64,000 bases of DNA, taken from contig NC_054873.1 of NCBI RefSeq assembly GCF_018320785.1, positions 19,558,196 through 19,622,195 on the forward strand, written 5' to 3'. Made by a program: the position numbers and the translations under genes. Below are positions 41,101 through 56,100 of the stretch, piece by piece (within the stretch, counting starts at the first letter, position 1; every line of letters begins with the position of its first letter). Under the pieces are notes generated by a model. That model was not told the origin of the DNA, did no database searches, and saw only the letters and a list, made by a program, of their open reading frames with translations. Origin of the DNA: Cheilinus undulatus. Its lineage: Eukaryota; Chordata; Actinopteri; Labriformes; Labridae.

Positions 41101-44100
41101 TTTGTACACTGGGATTTCTTTACAAGTTGCTTTGTATACCTACCCCTTTGAAGATCAGCGCCATGCCAGATTTAAGAGGCTCTCCACTCAGAGTTCCCCT
41201 CTCTGCTCCGTACACCTCAGGCCACGTCTCCTGCTGCAGGTTCTCATTGAAGTCTTCTCTCAGCACAGATGGTAGAGGGGCCAAAGGCACACAGTGAGCC
41301 CCTCCATAGCCCTTGTCACATCTTTACAAGGAGGGAGTGAGCAGGGGTAATGGTATGTTACATTCAGACAGAAAATAACTGTCAAACTTTACCAGCTGTG
41401 TTGTGAAGCCAGATAAACTTACACACAACGTCCATTGTCGCACAGACCATGACCAGAGCACATCCAGGGACAGCCAGGGGCAAGCAACACATTATCTAGA
41501 GCCCATCCTTCTGCTCCTGGGGTAAAGTGGGTCTGGATCCAACGGAACCGAGTTCTAGGAGAACTGAGGGAGTCATCAGAAGTCAAGAGTTAACGCACTT
41601 TGAGGAAATTCACCAATACCATGTACTTCTTCAGAAATAAAAGTTTGAAGAAACTCACTTGGCAGCACTGGGCAGGTAGACAGTGATTCTCTTCCAGTGT
41701 TTGTACTGAGTTGAGGTATAGATGGAACTCTGAGTGTAACCAGCACAGCCAATGGCTGGTGGCACACACTCTGGAGTGATGAGGGACCAGTGGTGTCCAC
41801 AGTCGGTGGAGTACTCCAGTCGCACACCATGGGAGAAAGAGGTGGACTTACTGCAGCCCATACTCAGCTCAAACTGCAGGAATGACGAGCCTGTCACTTC
41901 AAAGTCCCAGCTCTCTGCGTATCTTGGCTTCTCTGCAGACAGAGTGTGAAAGTAACAACAGTTTCTTGACTCAAGAATGCAGAATTACATTTCAACTTTC
42001 TTCAACTAAAAACAGTTTCATTCTGAACATCATCAATCAGGTTCTTGATTTGAGAGAATGTGGCTCAATCATAGAAGACAAATCCCCAAATTTCCTTGAT
42101 TTCTAAGCCTCTAAAGCAGGGGTTTTCAAAGTGAGGGAGAGTGAGTGTCCCCTAGGAGAAAATAATTTATTCCATGGATCACCAACCCCACAAAACAACT
42201 ATATTTTCAATCATGTATTTCATAATGTCATTAGCCTGTAAGTCTTTGCAAATTAAACACTGTGGCTGTGGAGAATCATTAGGACCAATACAGGAAAAAC
42301 TCGCAAAAAACTGTAATAGTCACCCTATAGTGTAGTCTCTGTTGTAACTGTAAATGTGTCCAATTTCCCCCACACACAGCAGAAGTTGGCAAAGTAGTAT
42401 TTTCTGGTTTAAGTCCTGCGGTGCCTCCAAAGGGAGGCCCACAACACATGTTGAAAACTGCTGGTCTACAACATACATCCTCAAATACCAACAGTAGCCT
42501 TTAAAATAATAGGTAACATAGAATTGTGTCTGCAGTGTTTGCATAATAGCCACATAAGAAGAAAGACATGAAGTGTGACATAAGTATTTACACTGATGCA
42601 CAAAAGCTTTATGTTTTTATTTGTGTTGCCATATTAGTCTTGCTGTACATAGTCTTGTTGTGCATGTTAAATGAAAGGACCCAGTTGTAATGTAATATTT
42701 GTGTAAAGTAAATCCGCACACAGCTTGATGCAAGCATAAATAACAAGCAGGAGGCCCATTCAGGTTTGCTCTCATTAATAATTCAGGACCCACAGCACCA
42801 CAGTAAATGGGTTATTCAATTTCAGCATGTTGTGTGCGCAATACTGTGATGTCACTGTGCAGCTATTTATGTGGTTAGTTGAGTGTGTGTGGGTGTGTGT
42901 GTGTAAATGTATGTAAGAGAGGTATCCTAGATTTAAATCCTTATGTATTTGTATATACTGTATATATATACTGTACATTCTATTAAAATCTTTTTGTAGA
43001 AAGAGTCAGTGGAAGTCAAGCTGTTTTACAGTGATGTCCATCCATTGCAATCATCTACTGTAACACATTCACTGCAAACAATTCAGCTTCCCTGTTGTGA
43101 GTTAACTGTTTTTAAGGACTTCTTGACACTGACTGTTTGTGAAAGCAGTATAATACTCCTTCTCTTTAAGTGCAGGCATTTATATCTAAAATTAGCATAA
43201 AAAGTAAGGAAATTTGTGTTTGGTAGATTATTTGTTTGTTGTAACAATGCTTCTTGGCAATAAATCTTGTGTGTGACCAGGCTGGTGACCAGCATGAGGA
43301 GGAGGTGCCCGGCTGTTGTGGCTGTGTATGGTTCTTCCACACACTACTGAGGCTCCAGTTTGTTAAATGAATAAATTGTTAAATTGCCAAAATGTCTTGT
43401 TTCTTCAAACTTCAATCAACCAATCCACCAAACACCAAACAAAAGTCAATGGCAGAATAAGCTGTTTGGCATTGGCAGAGAAGATTTGGCTAATTTTGCA
43501 TGGGCGCAACCCACATACTAAGCTCTGCTGCTCATCCCACAAATGCATGTTCCTTACAAATGTGGCACCATTTAAAAGGGTAATAAACAGACTTTCCAAC
43601 AGTATAAGATTTATTGCCAAGAAGCACTGTTACAACAAAGAAATAATCTACCAAACACAAATGTCCTTACTTTTTGTGCTAAGTTTATGTAACCTGCAGT
43701 CTAAGCCCTGGCATCATCCTGCATGGGTTTGTAAAATTAATGTGACTTACTATCAATGGCCTCAGAGTTGAAGGTGAGTGCTGTGTCCAGAGACAAACAG
43801 TCCACAGTCACCTCTCCACCCTGAATGCGATACCAGTTGTGCCTCAGAGGTGTTGAGCCATCAAACTTGTCATGGAAACCTGTTCTGGAGCTGTCGTTCA
43901 TTCCGATCAAGACATCATCCAGAGCCCACTGTGCAGAGTGTTTCCCTGGCAGGATAGACAGGAAGTAGAAACTTTAACACATAACTAAACTCTGATATCT
44001 ATAGGATATTCAAATATTGTAGTTTTCTAACTGTGAGTTGGTGTTCATAATTTGCTAACCTTGCTGTGGCTGCCACCACCGAAACACTGTGTAGGGGGTT

Positions 44101-47100
44101 TTTGCTGCAGGTGGTAGCTCAATAGTTACCACTTGGGGCTCCAGGAAGGAACTAAAGTCCAGCTCCCTCAGGAACTGCCACTGGACACCGTTGTTGATGG
44201 AGAATTGGATGATGACACCTAGAGAAAAAGAAAACACACAAGTGTAGAGAGCACTTTCAGAGGGGAAATACTGTTCTAATAGATAAACATAAAGAAGAGG
44301 GTAATTCTTAGCAGTATGTAAGGAAAATAAATTGCAATAGAAGAAAAAACGGTTTGTAAGTTCTGATTATATAAGCCATGCTGATAAGGAGGCTGGCAGT
44401 GTTTTATCTGCCGCTACAGAAACAATCAGACTCAGCCCTCGGCACTGCTGCAGGCTAGAAATCCACTATCTGTTCACTGATGTATAGAATAAAACAAGTA
44501 CACTCTGCTTTGATTTTCCATTACTCTAAAACTTTGACAACAAGGACTACATCTGTACCTACACAGTCTTCATTGGATCTAACATCACTTGAAAGACAAA
44601 TTGTAAAAAGGAACAGATGGAGACAAACCAATGGTGACAAGAATGAACTATGTGGAGGTGCTTTTTTAAGACTGCACTGTTAAGAAACAACCACATGAAA
44701 GCAGCAAAGAGCCTGAGTTCACCAAGTGATAGTTACCTTCATTGCGAGAGCGAGGTCTGGTGCAAGTTGGCCCCAAACTCTTGCTGCCTATTCGTATGTA
44801 GAATTGAACCAGCCTGAATGCAAACAGAATTAACACATTAATAAACATCAGACATCGATGTACAGTGCTTAACAAATTTATTAGACCACCACCCAAAGTA
44901 AGGCTAATTTATTTATTTAATGTTTATTTGTATAGGGACAAGTATGGAGCAAGTAAACCGTTGCCACACACTACAGCATTTGTAACCTAAGCTAATTTGC
45001 AATGCCCTTCCCTAGCTGGGCTTTTAAAATACACAGCCACAGCTGCCCTAAATTAACAGCATTGGTAATAACCAAAATCATTTTGTATGTTTCTGCAATG
45101 GTTAATACACCAATATGTAGAAGCTCTTTAACCCAAATGATATTTTTAATGCTAAAATATCATTATTATTGTTATCCATGAATTTTCAAATTTACTGATT
45201 TACAAAAAAGCTGAAAAAATAGTAAATCACATTATTATTTCTTGATTAATATGTCAAATTATAGTTATTTACTTGCATTCCTTAACAGAAAAAATAGTTT
45301 TAGTGGTTGAATGTTATGCTTGATTAATTTCTGACTTCTCAGAGAAGCCCAGTGAGCTGGCTCAAATTTGGGTATAAAAAGGTGAATTCAGTTTGAAATT
45401 CCTCATTCCTGTTCAAATTGGTAAGATATGGAGAGCTCACCAAAAATAAAAGAGTCCGCATTAAAGCACTTCATGATGCTGGATGGTCTCTGAGACAAAT
45501 ATGACAGGTGACCTAATAAATTTGTTAACCACTGTATTTACCTTGTTTTCACAATTTCCAGAAGAGAGGTTTAAAGGTGTGAAAGCGGCTCACCTGGTGT
45601 TGGTTGTGTCTAGAGGTACTGTGCGCGCTTCTCTCCTTCCAGGACTATTGAAGTAAAGTGCTTTGCCCTCGCCAATGATGCCACAGCCTCCTCCAATGTG
45701 TCCCCCACTCAGGCTCTGCCACAGTGGGCTCAGCTTACCCTCAAAGCCCTCAGTCAGCTCTGTGGGACTGGCTACTGATGGGACACAGCTGTCCTGCTCC
45801 ACTGTGGAAAAAATCAGTAAACTGCTTCAGTAAAAAAAAAAACATGACGATACGAAACTAATGCAACTTTTTTGTTCTTTCAGTTTAATTTCTCACTCTG
45901 TAATATCTTTACCTGTGTATCCCATATCACAGAAGCAGACTCCAGAAATACAATCTCCATGTCCACCACAGTGGTTTGGACAGGACTCAGAGATGTAGAC
46001 CCCATCCAAGGCAAAAGGGGGGGCATCTCTGTACACACTGCTCTCCTGAAACCAGCGGAACCTGGTTTTACTGGAAAATGAGGGGAAGGGGAGAGAGAAA
46101 AGCTGTTAAATTCTAACTATCAAATTTCATTTAAAAAAATGAAAATAAAAAAACTACTATTGCTACCTGGCTGCAACATTGCGTGGTATGACCACGGTGA
46201 CCCTCGTCCACTGTTCATAGTCTCCAGTATTGTAGACAGTGGGCTCTCGAAGCTCACGGCCACTGCCCTCACAGACACCTGTCCCTGGGGTTCCTGGGTA
46301 GCAGCCTTCTCTCACCAGTGCCCAGGTACGACCGGCATCATGGGAGTACTGCAGCAGGACTGGGGCAGAGGCGCTGAACTCTGACTCACAGCCGATGTTC
46401 AACTGGTGGAGGAAACCAGAACAAGTTATTGACATGAGGATGAAGTAGCACTGAGTGTTTCTTTTAATGTCCAAATGTTGAAAATGTATTTCCATGTGGG
46501 TACCTTAAACTGAAGGGTATAACCAGGACGTAGCGCCAGGTCCCTGGTGACGGCCACCCTGTCCCCATCTGAGCGACCAAACACCATGGCAGAGGGTGTG
46601 GGGGCACAGAAGCTATTGTTGCTTTCTCTCTCCATCCCTTCATTTCCGAGCATCAGCCACACACTCATTTGGTTTAGAGGGTAGTCGAATGCTGGCTTCT
46701 CATAAAAGTTCTATAAAGAAAAAAGAGAAAAGCATTTATACTACTATGATATGCTGTAAGGAATAAATGTCTGCACCAGACGGGTTTTCCATTAAATAAA
46801 TGTACAACTCCCCCAGAGAGATTCAAGATTTCTCAGCTGTTCTTTCTTATTAAGGCTACAATTTCCATTAAAAGAAAAGATAGGAAATTCAAATGAAATA
46901 ATTCCATTGCTTCGGGAGGTTAAAGCAAATTAAAAACCTCAGATAGTCTCTGACCTGTGGTAAAGTTGGATTTGCCATGGGGATGATGTGTTTTTCCCTT
47001 TCTGATAAAATTATGACATCATCAATTGCCCACTGGTCATAACCCTCCCCGGAGTGCAGGGGCTGCCACCAGCGAAACCTGGTGGATGGAGTTTTAGAAG

Positions 47101-50100
47101 CCAAGGGAAGCTCATAGTGGACAAAGCTGAGAAAGAAATAGCCATGTTTTAATAAATATACAATCACCTCAATATTTAAAAAACAGAAAAAACAGATCTT
47201 GTGCACTAATAAAATATCAGGTTTCTCACCGGGGCTTGGTGAAGTCAGTGAAGTACATCTCTGCGATGAGTCCCCAGCTGATGCCTCCATCATTACTGTA
47301 CTGCAAAAGCACTCCTTCCTCCCTGCTGTCTGCCTGGTTACACTCTGCCCAGTCTCCACCCACCCGTAGGTAGAACTGCACAAACTCTGCCCATTCAGTG
47401 TCAAGGTCCCAGCTTACCAGCTGCCTCAGCCCAGCCTGTAAACAAAGCAAACACATAGTAGTACATATGAGAGGGTGTCCCACCTACAATGGAGGCTTTC
47501 CAGGTCTGAAAAAAGTGAATATTTGTTTTGCCAGTACCTCTGTTGTTGGAGTAAATGCTACAGCATAAAATGGAAGTCTGTTTCCTGGTAACAGCTGCAA
47601 CATGTAAATTTGGAGCTATGTGTTGTAATTTAGAAATTCTTTCAAGGAAGAGGTCCGTAGGTCGACAGTTTTTGGCAGGAATAAATAGAAAGTAATCAGG
47701 GATTTCATCAAGCGCTGAAGCAAAGATTGCAAATTCCTCAGCATTAGTAAATTTTGATAGAGCAACATTAATTCTATAGTTTTGTTAATCTAGATCTCCA
47801 CCAATGCCAATGGACAATTACAGGAACTGTACGCCTGATTCTGTCTCATATTAGGGCCATAGTTAATGGTAGATTAAGAAAATGTTCAAAACCTCTGCAG
47901 TCTTGAAAAATATTGTTGGTCAAAACTTTTTACTGGTCCATGTGGTATTGCTCAATCAAAAAATTACTACTAGAATCTGTTGACCTAAGCCTTGATTTAT
48001 ACCCTGATCACTAAAACAGACACACAAAGGACCATATATTGTATCCTTCATGAACAATTTCAAAGTTATTGTACCTTACTAAAGTACAGGGATGATCCAG
48101 ATGACACCACCCCACAGCCCATGTCAGGGGTGACCACTTCTCCTCCAATGACTTCCTGCCATGTGGCCAGCAGTGCATCCTGGGACTCAAAGTCTGACAG
48201 TACACTGGAGGAGAGTGGGGAGGAAGGCTGACAGTCTGTTCCAGAGAAACCATCATCACACCTGCAATAGAGGGCAGGGAACAAACTTGTCATCACAGTC
48301 TGTGTCCACCTATTCTTTCATATGACGTCTGAATGAACATCAATCAAACATTATTTATAGAGTATATTTAGAGTCCAAGTGTTAAATGGCTTTAAGAACA
48401 CAGTGGGAAACTCACCTGCAGTGCCCATGATCACACCAGCCGTGTCCGTGGCACATGTTAGGACACTGCTGACCAATGTAGATGTCATCCAGGGCCCATT
48501 CATCCTGCTCACCATAGTAGTTCTGGATCCAGCGGAAACGTGTTGCACTTGACCTGAACGCAAGAAGTAAACACATATGTAGACAAACATAAAGTTTAAG
48601 TTGTTTCACACAGTTAATGACAGACAAAAAGTACAAGAATGAAATAAAAAGTGAAGACAATAACTGGCCATCTTTTCATAAAGTAATACAAGTTTATCAA
48701 TCCCTGCATTTCAGAGGATGCAAAGATACTCAACATTCTCACTGCTGCGAAAAATTTAGGGTATCATTTCTGATACTGAAATAGAGTTTTTTTTAAGTTG
48801 GTGCCCCTTAAAAGCTGCCTGAATTGGTACTTTCAAGAGAAAAAGAGTGTTTTAAAAGCTGTCTCAGTATTGTAAATGATTCAGAAATAGTATGCCTATA
48901 GAAAGTAAAGGAAACAGGTGTAACTTCACATAACATAATTTGTGCCTTTCCTTTGGAGTTATCGGGAATGCTTTGCGTTGGCAAGGTATCAAAATAACGC
49001 ACTGAAATCTTAGAGTACCACAACCAACTATCCGCGACCCCCAACGGGATAAGCGGTATAGTAAATGGATAGATGGACAACCAACTACTAAATCAACACA
49101 TTCAGCTTTTGCCATCAGGACAAAGATGCAGAGCCTTTCATGGAGAGAAAGGCATTGAAAAAAAATCCTTTGTCCCAGTTGCCACTCTATATTTAATCAG
49201 TAAGGACACTCTAAAGTCAGCCTACTGCCTAATACTGCACAGAGCAATTTTTAATAAATATTTAACTCCCCTTCAGCATCTATTTTAACAACTGGTGCCT
49301 TGTTTTAAGGTAGCTCTACTCTGTCTGTTTTAGTTCTGTGCATGCTGTGTTTATGCCTCCATGCCAGCAATAGTCATGGTTGGAGTTTTCCTGCTATCCT
49401 TTTTTCTGTCCTTCCAGGCCTTTCTGGTAAACACAAAACCTTAAAAATGCTTTGAGTCAATTCTTGGCAAAAATGTACACAATGCCTCAAGATTTAGTTG
49501 TTTAGATTTTGCAGGTTAAAGGTGAAGAATTCTGGACCTTTTGTTCATCTCTTGGGTGTAAACATATCGTCTCATTTCTTTCTCATTTCTTTTCCTCAAA
49601 CATTACAGATTTTGGAGGTCAAAGTTTAAGGTTATTAGGGTTCATGTTCAACCCTTCTTACAACATTTCTACACAGAAACCAGCACAGCCCTTCTGCTTG
49701 ACCGACCACTGTACTCTCACTGCCTGGGAATTCTATACCTTGTAGGAAGCATATAAATCATAGGCAGTAGTTCTAGCTTCTGTGGTTTCTTGAAATGTGC
49801 CACCTTATTTGTTTGAATGTATTATCTTACTATATAAACAGTTTATATAGTGTGTGCACATGCAAGTAAAGACAATTTTTTGCCTTTGCATGAAAAAGTA
49901 GATAATAAAGTGTTACTATTCTGTTAAAGTCATGTTTTTTTTCACTAATCCCCCTCTCTGCAGGGGGTAGAGATTTGTGGATTTAGTGTTGTGGCAGGTG
50001 AAGATAAACCTTATCACATGTTGCATGTCTACATGTGTGTGCTTGTGTGTGACAGGAAGCGATGCATTTGAGTGATATGAATGTCACTGAGAGGGCAGTA

Positions 50101-53100
50101 TCATCATAAAATAATCACTGTTACAGGTAGGCACTGGATGTGATTGTGTGTACAGTGTGGGTTCATGTTTTTTCATGCGTGTGCCTATCACTGCTCGCTG
50201 TTTGGGCATGTGCAGTGATGACAAATGTTAGCAGAAGTGTAGATAGTCAGGTATTCTGGGGATTATATAGCATCGAGGTTTCTTGGTCTGCTGCTTTGGT
50301 GACCCATATCAACTCAGACCACCTTCTGGTCATACAGAGCTCACCGTGACTGTTTTATTATCATTTACTGCCATGACACCGTGACCTCCCATAACACTCT
50401 GCGGGAGATTAGACCACCTTTATTTAGGAGCTGCTAGTGGAAGGAAATAGAGGTGGAGGTCACGGTGCTCAGTGAGAAAGGTTTATATGATTAGTTGAGT
50501 TGATAAATGAGTGGGCAGGGGCTTTAATATTACATGTTCTCCTCATGAACTGCTCAGGATGACTTTACAGAGTAGGTTTTAGGTCTGTTACCCATTCCAA
50601 CTGAGTAATTACAGGCTTGTAAGCTTCAAATGATACTCATGGAACCTAAACCTAACTTAAGCCCACCCCGCAATACTTAGAGATTTACTTGTTTGATGGT
50701 TTCTTATGAAACTAATCTGAGCTTATCAAGTGACTAGAAATATTGTAAACTTCCTGTATTGTTTACGCTCAAAATAGCTCAAATGTGTGCATGTGTATCT
50801 TGCTTGTGTTGCAACTTGATCTGTTAAAATCCTGCTGAGTCGCAGTCTCTTATCTCCATACATGAGTTTTAAGGACTTTAAATGCTTTTCCTGCATGTTG
50901 AATGTATTCTTTAACATCTACTCCTGCCGCTTTGTGTTTGTCATGCATGCTTTATATATTTTTGTAACTATGGCTACTTACCCACCCACTCCAACATTGT
51001 CATGTAATATCTATACAGAGATTATAGAAATGTTTCAATGCCAGGTACTGCTTGAACTCTTATTACTCTTTTTTGCTTGTTTATTTTGTAATGTTTTTCC
51101 TTCCCTCTCTCTTTCTTGTTTTTATTGTCTAGTTTTAGGCTGGCCAAACACTAAACAAATTTAAAAACACAGGAGACCATAAATAGACAGACAATTTCAA
51201 ACGATTGTTCATCTTATCCTCTGAGCGCACATTTGACATGACAACTCAGCCAGTCTGTCAGACCACTGGAGAGCTGCCAAAAACCTCACAGTGAAGATTC
51301 CCCACACATGAGATTTCACAGAATCTCACATCATCAAACATGACTTCAGAAGAATAACCAACATGGATTACTATCGATATCCTCAGTCACTCAACAACAG
51401 GCTGTCCTGGAATTACAGTAATCATAAACGAATGAAAAGAATCAGGATGCATTCCTGACTGGAAAAAAGGTAAAGCTGTGTTTTTGTCTGTGAGCACTAA
51501 AAGTACGTCACATCCAGCTTGTGGCGCTACCCAGCATACTCGCTCTCATTGGCTGTTGAGGGCATTCTTTCTACACATCCAACCCAGAATTGTAAATATT
51601 AATTTAAGGTCTGGGAGGCTACAATGCTTTTTGGAGCAGTAAAACAATCTTGTTAACACCATACACTTGAGAATTATTCAGACAAATAATCATTTTGATG
51701 AGCCTCTAATTGTAATATGCCTCCAAATCTGGCCCAAAATCAGGCTTAAAATCATGTAGTTTGTGGCCAGACTTAGGGGGCCTACTCTAACATCTGGCAA
51801 GGACTCCAGCTGGAATCTAGCCTTTTGGCTAGCCCTGACATATTTACAGTAAAGTTTACAGGTTGCTAAGAGAGTCCAGATCCAGTCCAGTGATCTAAAT
51901 ATGTAAAGTTAAAGTAGGGTTACAAATGACCCATCCCCACGTGCTTCTTAATAGTTACATCCTCATTTGTGTTGGAAACAAATCAAAATATGCCTGCTAG
52001 TCATCTCCTCTCTTTAGTATGAGTGGATACCACCTACCATTTTTTTCTATGACTTTTGTTATTTTCATAAAATTAAAAGCAGCATGATTTCAAATCTTTT
52101 TCTCAGAGTGCACAACTTTTCTTTTAGTGTTAATTTTCCAGAAGTATCTCTTACCACGTCTTTTGAGGCAAAGAAAGAGTGATCCGTCTCCAGTCCTTAA
52201 ACTCTGATGGGTGGTAAACGCTGGGAGCTGTAAACTCAGAGCAGCTTGGCATGCCAGGCAGACAAGCCTAAGAAACGGAAATGAGGAAGAAAATAAAAGT
52301 AAGAGAGACTTTTTTTTTTGGCGAAGTGCTGATTACACATTAATAAGTTATTTATTCAGCAGTTTGGGTTTTTGTGGGTAATGTTCTTCTGAGAAGGCAT
52401 GATGTGCTGCAATATCCCTCTGAGGCTGCAGTACCCTCAAAGAACAGGCATTAGATAGACAATGCAGGATTATGGTGTCTCTGGCCTTGAGCACTAGAAG
52501 ACAAGGATTAACAGAATAGGACATTTAGAGAGTTACACTCTCATTTTGGTACACATCGGAAAATTAGAGAAAATTCACTGATAGAAGAATCATTATGTCC
52601 TATTTAATTCCAAAACCAATAAAATCTTGGCAGAGACTTTGGTGCTTTATGAATATTTATGAGCAAGTTGTGATCACAGAAAATCTTAGCTGAATCATGA
52701 GAAGATAATTTCCTTGCTGATTCAAGTATTGCCATATAATCACTAATAGCAGGATGATAGAAAAAGTCATTGTGATCATTTTTCATGGAAAAAAGTGCCA
52801 CATTTAAAGACCAATTATTTACACATTAAGACCGGGACCATAATCATTAAATCAATATTCATGATGATAAATATGTTTCTTTGTCTCTCTCTCAGATGAC
52901 TTTTACAAGTTTTACTCATAGAATATGTCTGCCTCAGGCAGCGATAACTGCAAGAAGACAGGAAGTTAAGAATCCTTGAACATGAGAAACAATGTTGAAT
53001 AACTTTGAAAGCTCCCTACCTCTTTGACTAGGTGCCAGGTGAGGCCATGATTGGTGGAGAACTCCAGGCGGACCTGGGTATCAATGTGGGGAGAAGGTTC

Positions 53101-56100
53101 GCGACCACAGCCCATGACCAATGAAAACTGGAGACTGTAGGATGCTCCAATCTGCATTGACTGAGTTTCCACATAACGGATACTCGAGCCAGGGCTGGGC
53201 TCACCGGAGAAGCTGGAACACATAGAAGAGTGGACATGACAGTGTAAGCCAAATACAGACGAATATGTGTTACTGTGTGTCCTTCAATGCACTCAGAAAT
53301 CATTTTAAATATTTTCTCTCATATCTACTTTAACTTAGAAAAAATAAATTGCAAAAACTAGTAAAGCAAGCTTTCCACAAAACAAAAAAATGATTTCAAA
53401 TGCCATTACTAAACCATAAAAAATGCATTTATCTTATTTATCATTTTATATCAGTTTGAACAATACATACACATTGTTGCATCTAATAAGATTGCAACTG
53501 ATAGAATCTATAAAAGACTTCTAGCCATTGCTAATTTGTGAACTTGTCCTTGGTTAGGCTTTTAAGAAAGACACACAGACTACAACAAATAAAATAGACA
53601 TAAAAGACTGAAAATTACAGCAGATACAGGTGGGGAGACATAGATGAATGTATCATTAGTTAAGTCCTCTACCTGAGGGTCCAATCATGCTGGCAGTAGG
53701 GCTGGACATGGCCAAGATAAAAGCCAAGACTCTGTGTGACATCCAGGACGTTGCTGAAGTCTAGACTTATGGTGTTGAACAGAACAGAGGTCATGCTGAT
53801 TTCATCCAGGGCCCACACATCGTGACCGCGGCCCGAGTGATACGGCTGCCACCAGCGAAACTGTACACCAAACTTGCGAGCACCAGTTGGGAGTTCCACT
53901 GACACAATCCTGTTCAGGGAAAGAGATTATTACTCAACTTTACTGACCAATAGTTAAGAACCATCTGACAGAATCAGCCCTATCCATAGCTTATAGGATA
54001 GAAAAATTGCAAATATTTAAGCAGGAATTAATCACACAAGCTGACTAAACTGTGACTCAGACTGTGACTCTGATCTACAGCCCACATATTCACAGTCTGT
54101 TGTTCATAAATACCGTACACTTGGACAATCGTCAGTAGATTCTTACACCATGCAGATGGTCATGATAACAAACATTTATGAATAAAACATCTTATATTAT
54201 TTGCAATGTCTTATAGCCCACTATGTCATCAACACTTTTTTTCTCTTTGTCAAAACTGACCTTTATCACGCTGCCTTGTTCAAACATACTGTAAAAATTT
54301 GTGCTTGCACCTGCTGGTTAAAGAGTAAAGCATGTCCCTGTCTCACCTGGTCCTGCTGACCTTCCTACTACTGATGAAGAGCTCTGAGACCCAGCCTGAA
54401 CAGCTGGAACCCAGTCCACTTTGTCTTCATTACACACATGGATGGCACTAACAGACTTAGTGAGTCCCAATGGCTTACACCTCCAGCACACTATCAGCAG
54501 TGCAAATGTGCGTTTTAATGGAGTTACACTGTCTCTAAGGATTCATAAGCATACAAGTAATAATCATATGAGCTACCTTGGCTCATGGAAGCCTTGGTAA
54601 GCGTAGTGCTGCAAAAGTGTCCAGGTGATGCCGTTGTCTGAGGAGTAATGCAGCAGGACACCCTCCCCTGGCTGGTCGGGGGCAGGACATGAGCTCAGGG
54701 TGCTACGACTGCCCAGACGAAGAGTGAACTGTAGATACCTGCAGAGAATGACAGCAAGAGTTGACGAGAAAATAAAAGCAAGAAGAAGTTGGGATAGGTG
54801 TGAAGAGAAGTAAAGGAAGTAAAGTTTGGAAATGACGAGAAAGAGAGAGAAAGGGAAGGTTGATAAATGAGAAGAAAAAGTGAGGTGACCAGGAATGTGT
54901 TCAGGAAGTAAAGGTGAGGGGGGGAGGGGGGTAAAGGGGAAGATAAACAGACAGTCAGAGAGGTGGGAGGGAGGTGACAGAATGATGGATGAGATGATTA
55001 AATGAATGAGGACAAAATTAGATGGGAGAAGGTAGAGGGAAGAAAGATTGAAAGAGAGTCAGAGTTCATATCCATGCATTCATATTAACGAGTACATACT
55101 TCTAATGTAGCACAAGTTTTCATCCTCTTACAACTACATTTATGTTTAGGCAGACCTGCTATTATCAATAATACTAATGTTATATTTATTGTAATTTCCA
55201 TCATATGTCTTCAGCTGCCAGTCACCCCCCAGCTCTCTCTGTCCTTGCCTGATCTGTGCTTCCAATTGTGAAGCCGTTTCCTCTTCCAGGCAGCTGTTCA
55301 CTCAATCAGCCAGGAAACTGGCATTAAATACGGCCATCAGGTGGCACACAGAGAGCCGCAACAGGCATAATCAATCTAACACAGATGCCATATCTAACTT
55401 CATCACTCCCTCTCTATCCTTCTCCCCACCATTTTTATCCTCTCCTCTCATCTGCAGTCCTCCCCATGATCACAATCCATCTACCAGCATATAGTATGAC
55501 GGACAGAGTTATTGATGAAGGAGGAGAACGGATAGCTGACTGGATGGAACATCTGCTGTATAAATCAGAAGTAAAGAAGACTGTTTTACAAAGTACTTCA
55601 GAGGTGGCAAAATCAGCAAAATCAAAGTCTGCTGGCATGCATGCATGCATGCTAAAGATCTGAGAGTTCATGTTTTCACAAGAGTATGAATGTGTTACAC
55701 TTTAGTTTGTTTGTAACTTTTCTTTCACATTTCTTTTCCTGTTCCTCATTGATGCATCATTACCTAGCCTGGGAGCTGTCCAGCGGAGCGGTGACCAAGT
55801 GTCTTCTGCTGTCCCTGTTGAAAACCAAGGCCTTGCCACTGGCCAGAACCCCACAGCCAAAGCTGACCTCAGCCCCACGAAGAGAGGAGAAGCTGTGATA
55901 GGAGGAGAGGCGTGGGCTGGAGAAACCCTCGGACAGGAAGGCTGGGAAGGTCTGAGAGGCGAGCTCACATGCTGGACCACTGAAACCTGGATCACATCTT
56001 GGAGGCAGAAAAGAGGAGAGGAGGAGAGAGGAGGGGAGAGGAGAGAGGAGGGGAGAGGAGATACGGGAAGGGGAACAAGAAAAACAGTGACGGGTATAAA

